From Chrysomallon squamiferum (Eukaryota; Mollusca; Gastropoda; Neomphalida; Peltospiridae), in the NCBI GenBank assembly GCA_012295275.1, contig CM022673.1, positions 6,015,311-6,045,310 of the forward strand: a DNA stretch of 30,000 bases. The letters are read 5' to 3'. The stretch's first letter is position 1. Each line of letters opens with the position of its first letter. This document shows positions 23,301-30,000 of the stretch, piece by piece. A model generated the notes under the pieces. That model was not told where the DNA came from. It searched no databases and saw only the letters and a list, made by a program, of their open reading frames with translations. The translations under genes were made by a program, and so were the position numbers.

Positions 23301-23824
23301 ACCAAGAATGCCTATTCATCAATGACCAGGAATAAAAAAAAAGTAATAGTGTTGACAGTATAATTACCTATATATTCATATTAATTATGGTAAAATATAT
23401 TTTTAAACAGAACTGGATGTTACTGTCCATTTCATAGAGAAATCCTCTTTTTTTTTGAGACAAATTTGTAAACTAAGACCAGTCTATCTTTTTACAACAA
23501 AGGTTTGTAAACGTGTCATATCACTCCATTTAGATGAAATTTAACAATAAACTGTGCAAAATAACAAAAGTGCAAAAAGTAATAAGTTATCTAATAAGTT
23601 ATCTATTCACATAACTGAAAAAAAATATTTAAATTAAAAAAATCCAAAAATTCAGTAACAAAAAGTTTACCCATCCAACACAAGTATTTTATATAAATAA
23701 TGAAACTATAAAAATAAATAAATAAACTGGTGATAATCTTAGAATAATGAATGAATGGACGAATGTTTAATGACACTCCAGCATGAAATATTTTTAGCAT
23801 AAAATACAAAATATCTCTTATCCA

Positions 23825-23897
23825 ATAATAACAATAACAACAATAATAGCAATAATAATATTAATAACAATAATAATAATAATAACAATAATAACAA
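23825..23897. repeat. AAT/AAC triplet repeat
   Basis: Mixed AAT and AAC units, interrupted by AGC. The minus-strand poly-Leu open frame is an artefact. Confidence 0.94.
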
Positions 23898-24092
23898 ATC
23901 AAAATAAACTTCTCCTCCAAAATCGACTGTTTTTTTTAATTTAATTTTTATTTTTATATAAACCAACTTGCAAAAATCTTTTACATTTTAAAATCAACCT
24001 TTTCCGAAGCCACCACATAACAAAACTGAATTACGATTCTCAAAAAACACTAACAATCTCACACTACTACACACAAGACAATGGAAACGTAC

Positions 24093-24455
24093 CACTATCC
24101 TGCCAGTACGAGTGACGATGATCGGCCTCGCCCGGTCCCTCCCGCTCGCAGTGACCCATGTTCACACTCGACACGCTGGCTCCGTCCGTCCGACTTTCTG
24201 TCACCTCGGTCTCGGGGATGAGCGACTTTCTGTCAGAGTGGTGGGGCGAGGAGGAGGAGGACAGCTGCTGCCTGGCGTCTGCCTCCTCCAGGGCTCCCAT
24301 CTGGTTGAGGGGGACGGTCTCCTCGGGGATGGGTGGGTTCTCGGGGTCTGGAATGCGGTCGAAGGTCTTCGTGGATGAGTGGTCGAGAGACCGCGACCGA
24401 GTGCGGATGTCGCGCCTGATCGACGGCAGACGCAGACGCAGACTTCGATGACGAT
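24093..24455 (-). CDS. erg (KCNH2/6/7-like): ERG-type K+ channel, internal exon: post-PAS Ser/Arg-rich linker
   Basis: This 363-nt exon is open throughout and joins the PAS exon in phase (A + AT gives Asn). It opens with RHRSLRLRLPSIRRD, resembling the post-PAS segment of vertebrate ERG (KTFRLKLPALL). It continues with RTRSRSLDHSS, a Pro/Glu stretch, a Ser-rich run, a TESRTDGASVSSV stretch and ends in HSYWQDS. This part is a poorly conserved cytoplasmic linker in the family. Its basic-Ser motifs could be kinase targets, which is inference. The acceptor follows a long T/C tract and ends CAACAG; the donor is GTACGT. Base composition is striking: two hand-counted 60-base lines are 68% and 70% G+C, against very AT-rich introns on both sides. 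Length is a multiple of 3 with phase-1 introns on both sides. Overlapping open frames on either strand here are shadows of this GC-rich exon. Confidence 0.88.
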
Positions 24456-24535
24456 CTGTTGAAGGAAAAGGAAAAAAAAAAAAGAAAAAAAAAAGTTGGG
24501 GCCGGAAAAAATAAAAACACACACAACCTCACAGG

Positions 24536-24560
24536 TTGCTGCTGCTGCTGCTGTTGTAGA
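24536..24560. repeat. Short (CTG)5 run, CAG in the sense of the channel transcript
   Basis: GTTGCTGCTGCTGCTGCTGTTG lies about 85 bases upstream of the linker-exon acceptor in transcript sense, where it reads as consecutive CAGs. A candidate exon here does not fit the phase of its neighbours, so it is kept as a repeat. Confidence 0.8.
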
Positions 24561-25169
24561 TGATGGTGCTGATGTGGTTGATGAGGTGAAGTGAAGAATG
24601 ATTGTTGTTGACGGGTGATACGTTTATTTTTAGAATTTTTTTTGTTCGTAAGTAGTGAGTTTTTTTTTCTCTTTCATTCTCTTTCTCATTCTTTCTGTCT
24701 CTCGTTTTCAGTTTTACATTCATTTTCCTTCATTCTATCTTTCTTTACCTAAGGCAACAATGTCCTTAGCTAAAAACATCTTACTTGTACCTTGTCATCA
24801 GAACTTAATTCAACCAGAAATGTAATAACACTAATTAATTACAAAATGATATTTCATGACATTTTATTTTATTAATATTTACATTTTCTACAAATTTGAT
24901 TTTGAAATTTGTCTGCTTAACATTTTGTTAACTGCACATACATGTTAATTTTTTAAATAAATCTTAAACCAGATTATTATAATGTGGTTTCTGATAATAA
25001 AATAAGAAATTTCCTTTGAAAGCTGAATGTCAAATGATTAATTCTACTTCTTAAAGTCTTGAAATAAAACTTTACTATGACACTTTCTAAACCTCAAGTT
25101 AGCTATAATACTAACAAATTTCGTATCAACTAATTTTCATAAATACTGCTCACAGTAACAGAACAAATG

Positions 25170-25212
25170 TTTAAAATAAATAAATAAATAAATAAAGAAA
25201 GAAAGAAAGAAA
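25170..25212. repeat. (TAAA)n then (GAAA)n microsatellite
   Basis: An AAAT run passes directly into an AAAG run. Confidence 0.95.
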
Positions 25213-25749
25213 AATGCAAGTCAATTGTGAAACTGTTTGGGGAGATAACTGCTGAAGATTACTCTATGGCTCTGAATTGAAGAGTTACTGGCCTTCTATT
25301 TGAAATGTGTATTAAATTTCCTTTAAAGCCAACTGCTTATGATACAATTCTATCTCCTTTTTTTTAATTAACCTATTCCTTTACTTATTTATTTTCTTCA
25401 GTCAGTGATCCTTCCATAAATACCAAATAGTGCAATATGTATATGCCTGCCTTTGGTAAAATGAAAATAAAAATAATACTGGTAATAGTAATCCCACAAA
25501 CTGGGCAGAAAAAAACTTTAAAAAAACTTTAACAACCATTATTTTATTTTCTGCATTAGTAAAAAATTTAAAATTCTAACTCGTGATTAGAAGTACATAA
25601 CATTAAAACAAATTTTCTTATACTGACTAGCAAAACATATCTCACAAAATGGTTACCATGGGAACAAGAAGACTTTGTTATGCACATGTTATAAATTTCC
25701 ACACAGCAAACAAGTATGTATTTTTAATTATATTTATTATTACATTTAT

Positions 25750-25766
25750 TATTATTATTATTATTA

Positions 25767-25832
<66 letters not shown>
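25750..25832. repeat. (TTA)n microsatellite
   Basis: About 27 TTA units with a single TTG step. It generates poly-Ile and poly-Tyr open frames that are not genes. Confidence 0.97.
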
Positions 25833-25833
<1 letters not shown>

Positions 25834-26440
25834 GTTAATAGATTTTCAAACACATTTCACAATTCTTAATGTTAAAATGCATACAACATTTAATAAAAAT
25901 AGTATTAAAAATGTATATGTTCAAAAAAAGTGGTTAAGAAAAACAAAAAAGAAAAAAAAAACGTTTTAAAAGAGTTTTAAAGATATGAAAATCAGCAGCA
26001 GTATTTTTAAAAGTGAGAAAGAGTAGTTTTCCTTGTCTGTTTATCTCATATTAATTAATGAATTTAATTTATTTATTTATTTTTAATTTCTTATTTGTTT
26101 GGTAACTTTTATATATTTATTTATTTATTCATTCATTCATTTATGTTTAAATATTCTCCCTTTATATAACTAATTACTAATTAAAATTAATTAAAAAAGT
26201 AAATTATTATTATTATGTATCTCCTAAATAAAATTTACCTATTGTTATATTCACAATTTACCTAAATATATTTTCTATACTTTCAAGAGAGTGAAATTAG
26301 AAAGTTTTCTTTTAAAAATTGTATTAACAATAACATCTTGTTTATCAGATGTTCTGAAGTGATCAGAATATTTTTATATTTTAAATAATAAACAGATGGG
26401 ATGCATATATAACATATATATTATTAATCAGAATTCACTT

Positions 26441-26441
<1 letters not shown>

Positions 26442-26496
<55 letters not shown>

Positions 26497-26570
26497 TTAT
26501 TACATTTTCATTATTATTATTACTATTATTATCATATTATTATCATCATCAATCATCATCATGATCATGA
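26442..26570. repeat. (TTA)n followed by an ATT/ATC mix
   Basis: A pure TTA run to about 26496, then imperfect ATT and ATC triplets to GATCATGAC. Confidence 0.95.
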
Positions 26571-26694
26571 CATAAGCCATCTCCCAGAATTTCAATACTA
26601 ATCTAAATATATAGATACACACATACAGAGATATATATATATATATATGGATATATATTAAAAAGTTATATAAACCCACACACACCAAACTTAC

Positions 26695-26835
26695 TGTTTT
26701 TAAAGTTTTTAATTTCTGGCTTTTGCATGGACACTGTGACTTCTGTGATATCTTCATAGTTGATGATGAACATGATGATTTCCCCACTCTCATTCTTGAC
26801 TGGTGCCACCAAACAGCTGCACATGAATTTGGAAC
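26695..26835 (-). CDS. erg (KCNH2/6/7-like): ERG-type K+ channel (KCNH2/6/7 family), internal exon: C-terminal part of the PAS domain
   Basis: This 141-nt exon reads 46 complete codons plus split codons at both ends. It contains SKFMCSCLVAPVKNESG followed by EIIMFIINYEDITE, then a Lys-rich tail ending in IKNFKN. This matches the last strands of the ERG PAS domain (human: CLVDVVPVKNEDG, then MFILNFE). The MFI-I/L-N-F/Y-E signature separates ERG from EAG and ELK. In family members the PAS domain packs on the cyclic-nucleotide-binding homology domain and slows deactivation; it is cytosolic. The acceptor is a pyrimidine-rich tract ending TTCCTTAG; the donor is GTAAGT. The exon enters with 2 nt of a split codon and leaves with 1 nt, so its length is a multiple of 3 and skipping would keep the frame. 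The first half of the PAS domain was not found in the window and must lie beyond 30000. Seen: motif, splice sites and frame. Known: family role. Confidence 0.93.
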
Positions 26836-26875
26836 CTAAGGAAAAAAGAAAACAAAATATAATATTTTAAAACAA

Positions 26876-26975
26876 ATGTGTGTGTTTTTGTGTGTGTGTA
26901 TGTGTTTGTATGTGTATGAGTTTGTATGTGTGTTTTTGTGTGTGTGTGTGCATGTGCACATGTGTGTTTGTGTAT
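26876..26975. repeat. TG-rich tract, CA-rich in transcript sense, just upstream of the PAS exon
   Basis: TGTGTG, TATG and TTTG units. In the pre-mRNA this is a CA-rich block ending about 40 nt before the PAS exon acceptor. CA-rich RNA is the known binding preference of hnRNP L. Confidence 0.9.
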
Positions 26976-27470
26976 ATGTATTATTATTATGTATCATGAA
27001 TTTAAAAAATAAAATTAAAGTTATTAAAATGTTAAAAATCTATGTATGTATGTATGTTTTATGTATGTATGAAATATCAATTCAATATAAAAATAAAGTT
27101 ATGGTTATTAAAGATTTTCAATAACAGTATAAATGTGGAGAACCATTCCTGGGGTTACCATTACAGTTTGGGGTTACTCTTACCATTTGGCAGCAAGAAT
27201 TCTTTTATTTCCCACCTTTTTATTTTTAACAGGTTATTTTTAAAGAGCATTAATTTATTTGATTTTTGCATGATGAATGAATTTTGACAATGAAAAGTAG
27301 AGTATTTAATGTCAGACTAATAATGCATGTTTTTATATCATATTCTTTGTCACACTGAACGAAAATATCAATTTAACAAAAACAAACAAAAAAAAACAGT
27401 TGGTGTATGTGGGGTTATTATAAAAAAAAATTATAAATAACAATGTTCAAATGAAATATACAATGAAGAG

Positions 27471-27474
<4 letters not shown>

Positions 27475-27505
<31 letters not shown>
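27475..27505. repeat. Poly(A), 31 bases
   Basis: A pure A run preceded by GAGCAGC. It lies just before a set of degenerate GCAGCAAA repeats. Confidence 0.95.
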
Positions 27506-27506
<1 letters not shown>

Positions 27507-27514
27507 AAAAATCC

Positions 27515-27690
27515 AATGTGACTCCAGTCACATGCATTACTGTGAAATGCAGCAAAAACAACCATCAAAACAAAAGACAATAATTTAACGACCCGGGTCA
27601 TGTGCAGTACACTGAAATGCAGCAAAACAACCGTTTATTTAATGACCCAGGTTTTCAGCATTTACACTGAGGCGCAGCAAATGCATACAT
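27515..27690. repeat. Three degenerate repeats, 57-71 bp period
   Basis: ACTGTGAAATGCAGCAAAAA (27539), CACTGAAATGCAGCAAAACA (27610) and CACTGAGGCGCAGCAAATG (27667) are each preceded by related TGACTCCAGTCACATG, CGACCCGGGTCATGTG and TGACCCAGGTTTTCAG blocks. Confidence 0.7.
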
Positions 27691-28100
27691 TGAGTCTGGA
27701 ATTAAGCCTAAAAACACATCACACATGACCGATGGAAACTACAATTACTTCATCAAACTGCAAAATCAACATTAAAATTACACATATCAAATAGCAGGTT
27801 GAGGAAATTTAATGTTGCATGTGCCATGCGATAATAGTCCAAGCCACTGCTGTAGCTTTTAAACGTTTTTGTTTAAATGAAGATAAGAGAGTTTTTTTTA
27901 AAACAAAAAATAAAAATAAAAAGACAGAAATAATTTATATTGTTTTGTTTGTGTGTGTTTAAATGATTTTTTATAAAATCAGAAACAATTTATAATAAGT
28001 GTTGGTATTTCTCTATCTAGTTCACTCTAATTTTGCAGTTTTTCTTGTCTCTTCCATTCTCTGTGATTTTCTGTCTTTCATTTTATCTGTTTCTCTATCA

Positions 28101-28102
<2 letters not shown>

Positions 28103-28153
<51 letters not shown>
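28103..28153. repeat. (CT)n microsatellite
   Basis: A pure CT run of about 50 bases. Open frames on both strands here (Ser/Leu, Arg/Glu) are artefacts. Confidence 0.97.
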
Positions 28154-28159
<6 letters not shown>

Positions 28160-28734
28160 ATCTTTATCATTCACACTCTTAAATACATCCACATGCACAT
28201 AAACACGCCTTTTCTTTTGCACCTCAAACACAAAACACAAACAACACACACACACACACTAATAACAGTACACACACACACTCATACACAACACCCTTCC
28301 ATAATCCTCCAAAAAAAACTCTTGATAACAAAACAATTTCTATCGATGATCATTGATTTCAAATGAGCATCCCCCAACAGCCAATGCGAAAAGCAAACAT
28401 ATTTCATCTCACAGGTTTTCCAGCATCCATTGTTATTGCAAGAACATCGATGTGTGAAAGAAATATCTTACACTGTAAGGATCTATATCTGGTGAGAGGA
28501 AAATGAAATGTCAATTGGAAGAAATGATTTAAAGAAGGAATCTGAGGATAGCTGTGGTGATATTTAAACTATTAGAATGCACACAAAACTTCAAATATGC
28601 AGAAAAACAAAACTGCATTTCTGAGAAAATATTTACAGAGAAAAATGGAAATCAATCCTGATAAAGAGATAAGAATAAGAAGAAAATTAAGATAATTTTT
28701 TTTTTTTTTTAATGTATTTAAAAAATGATATGTA

Positions 28735-29045
28735 AATATGTTTGAATGTATTTGTATGTGTAATTTGTCTACGTATTTGTATATGTGTGTATATATCTGT
28801 GTTTTTATGTGTGTTCATATTTTATATTTGTATGTATTTGCATATATGTGTGTGTATATATGTTGGTGTATATCTGTATGTACACATGTATTTATAAAAT
28901 TATGTGTATATGCATGTGTGTATTTGTAGATATATGTATGTGTATGTACATATTAGTATTATATGTTTCTATGTATTTGTATATGTGTGTATACATATGT
29001 GTATATTTGTGTCTATGTATATGTATATTTGTTTTGGGGTATGTG
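28735..29045. repeat. TATG/TG-rich tract
   Basis: About 300 bases of TGTATG, TGTGTATA and TTTGTATG units, similar in style to 8645-9045. Cys/Tyr/Val open frames are artefacts. Confidence 0.95.
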
Positions 29046-29324
29046 TAGAATTTTGAATCAGTATATCTTATTTGTACAGGTATGAGTTTATAATGATAAA
29101 AATACCTGAGATTACAATATCTGTTTGTGTTAATGTGCTTAAACTAAGAAAACAACACATAAAAAAAAAAAAAAACATGAAAAAAGAAATCCAAACAAAA
29201 TAAATTAAATACTGTAACAAAACAAAAGATTTTTTTTTTTTTTTTAGAAGAAAGAATGAAAGAAAGAAAAATAGTAATCCAAAGTAAATAAATTAAAAAA
29301 TAAAATAAAACAAAACGAAAATAA

Positions 29325-29325
<1 letters not shown>

Positions 29326-29358
<33 letters not shown>

Positions 29359-29361
29359 AAA
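29326..29361. repeat. Poly(T)26 directly followed by poly(A)10
   Basis: The T run ends where an A run begins, giving a small snap-back palindrome. The junction may be unstable or a sequencing artefact. Confidence 0.9.
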
Positions 29362-30000
29362 GAAAGAAAAAAGAACATGCAGTTTATCAAAATATTTTTC
29401 TCTTATCAGCCATTAAAGTCAGAACAGCACATTATCCTGAATATCAATGACAAAATCTGCATAAGCCAGGCAGTCTCAATCCATTAAACAGACCGCAAAC
29501 AACCTGCAATCACCAACAGCAAAACATTAAGAGATAAAAACCCATTGGTTTGCTATTTCTATTTCACACAAAATGATTCTATTGACACAAACATCCAGAA
29601 ATCTATATATTTTTTTTGGTTATTTTTGTTATATCATTTATTTTTTTATTTTTTATAAATGTTTTGCTTTTCAATTATTTTTGTTGTTGTTGTTGTGAAT
29701 GTTATTTAGTATTGTTATTATAATAATAATAATTATTGCTGTTGTTGTTGTTGTTTTTATTATTATTACTTAATAACTATTTAAAATATTTACTTTAATT
29801 TATTATTAATCTTGAAAATGTGGTTCTTCTTTTTTCTTTTTTCTTTGCATTTTGAAAACTTGACTATTCTCAGTCAACATAAACAGCATGAATCATTTAA
29901 CTTTAGATTGATCTTTTTCATATTTAAATAATATTTATTTCCAAAATATAGATTTTTTTCTAGTTTTATTTTAATAATAATAGTAATAATAATAATAATA

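Larger units (their letters stand above)
20134..24092 (-). other. Intron between the linker exon and the 51-nt exon (4.0 kb)
   Basis: Donor GTACGT, acceptor TTCCAG. It contains a degenerate tandem array of about 72 bp period at 20755-21180, poly(A) 21367-21390, an ATT/AAT-dense block 21700-21960, (TAA)n 22668-22706, a G8 run followed by (CTTT)n and (ATTT)n at 23200-23258, and an AAT/AAC repeat 23825-23897. No additional exon with the required phase was found. The 20-nt acceptor/donor pair near 22300 does not fit the frame. Confidence 0.75.
24456..26694 (-). other. Intron between the PAS exon and the linker exon (2.2 kb)
   Basis: The intron begins GTAAGT at the PAS exon and ends with a T/C-rich tract and CAACAG at the linker exon. 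It holds a short (CAG)5-like run (sense strand) near 24539-24556, about 85 nt before the acceptor, a TAAA-then-GAAA repeat at 25170-25212, (TTA)n at 25750-25832 and 26442-26500, an ATC/ATT mix to about 26570 and an (AT)n tract at 26630-26660. The rest is AT-rich DNA with nothing recognisable. Confidence 0.85.
26836..30000 (-). other. Intron upstream of the PAS exon (partial, at least 3.2 kb)
   Basis: No further PAS exon could be read on the minus strand here, so the exon carrying the first half of the PAS domain lies outside. Contents in plus order: TG-rich tract 26876-26975; AT-rich DNA; poly(A) 27475-27505; three degenerate repeats 27520-27690; (CT)n 28103-28153; scattered CA repeats 28235-28290; TATG/TG tract 28735-29045; poly(T) 29326-29351 followed by about ten A; TTG and TTA repeats 29680-29770; a TAA-type repeat running off the end from about 29970. 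The 28300-28560 stretch is somewhat less AT-rich but has no supported exon. Open frames here are repeat-driven. Confidence 0.75.

Noticed and set aside
24112-24532. Long open frames on the plus strand and in other minus frames over the linker exon
   Set aside because: Shadows of a GC-rich exon. Only the frame with fitting splice phases and ERG-like post-PAS sequence is kept.
24529-24723. CAG-run exon (Ser-rich reading) upstream of the linker exon
   Set aside because: Possible splice pair gives 23 nt and does not match the flanking phases. Best explained as a short triplet repeat.
28321-28500. Less AT-rich stretch checked for the missing first PAS exon on the minus strand
   Set aside because: No frame resembles the ERG PAS start (for example SRKFIIANA or YCNDGFCELCGY) and stops interrupt all frames.

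Overview
The window is eukaryotic, very AT-rich intronic DNA. It is crowded with microsatellites ((TAA)n, (CT)n, (TG)n, (TATG)n, homopolymers up to 31 bases) and contains a few short, GC-richer coding exons with GT/AG splice sites. Very long introns, microsatellite style and GC-rich exons suggest an invertebrate, probably a mollusc and possibly a cephalopod. That placement is an inference and weak.

One gene is recognisable, on the minus strand, transcribed from high to low coordinates. Four exons form a phase-consistent chain encoding the cytosolic N-terminal region of an ERG-type voltage-gated potassium channel (KCNH2/6/7 family; fly seizure, worm unc-103). They are: the C-terminal part of the PAS domain (26695-26835), a long Ser/Arg-rich linker exon (24093-24455), a 51-nt small exon (20083-20133), and the linker exon ending in the conserved HNVSEKVAQ motif just before the membrane domain (14285-14505). 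The start of the PAS domain lies beyond base 30000. The voltage sensor, pore and CNBD exons lie beyond base 1, so the last intron is at least 14.3 kb.

Layout, plus-strand order: 1-14284 is the downstream intron, with several degenerate tandem arrays, long (CT)n and (TG)n tracts, a GC-richer island near 12.9-13.06 kb with a 49-codon minus-strand ORF, and an unexplained 112-codon plus-strand ORF at 11.85-12.19 kb. 14506-20082 holds a roughly 30-copy, 28-bp minisatellite. 20134-24092 and 24456-26694 are AT-rich introns. 26836-30000 is the upstream intron.

The first three exons are each a multiple of 3 with phase-1 introns on both sides, so any could be skipped in frame. The most interesting non-coding item is the 28-bp array. 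In the sense of the channel pre-mRNA its units carry two Musashi-like UAG motifs, while on the opposite strand they resemble branch point plus 3' splice site. No bacterial-type system, CRISPR, rRNA, confident tRNA or intact transposon was seen.
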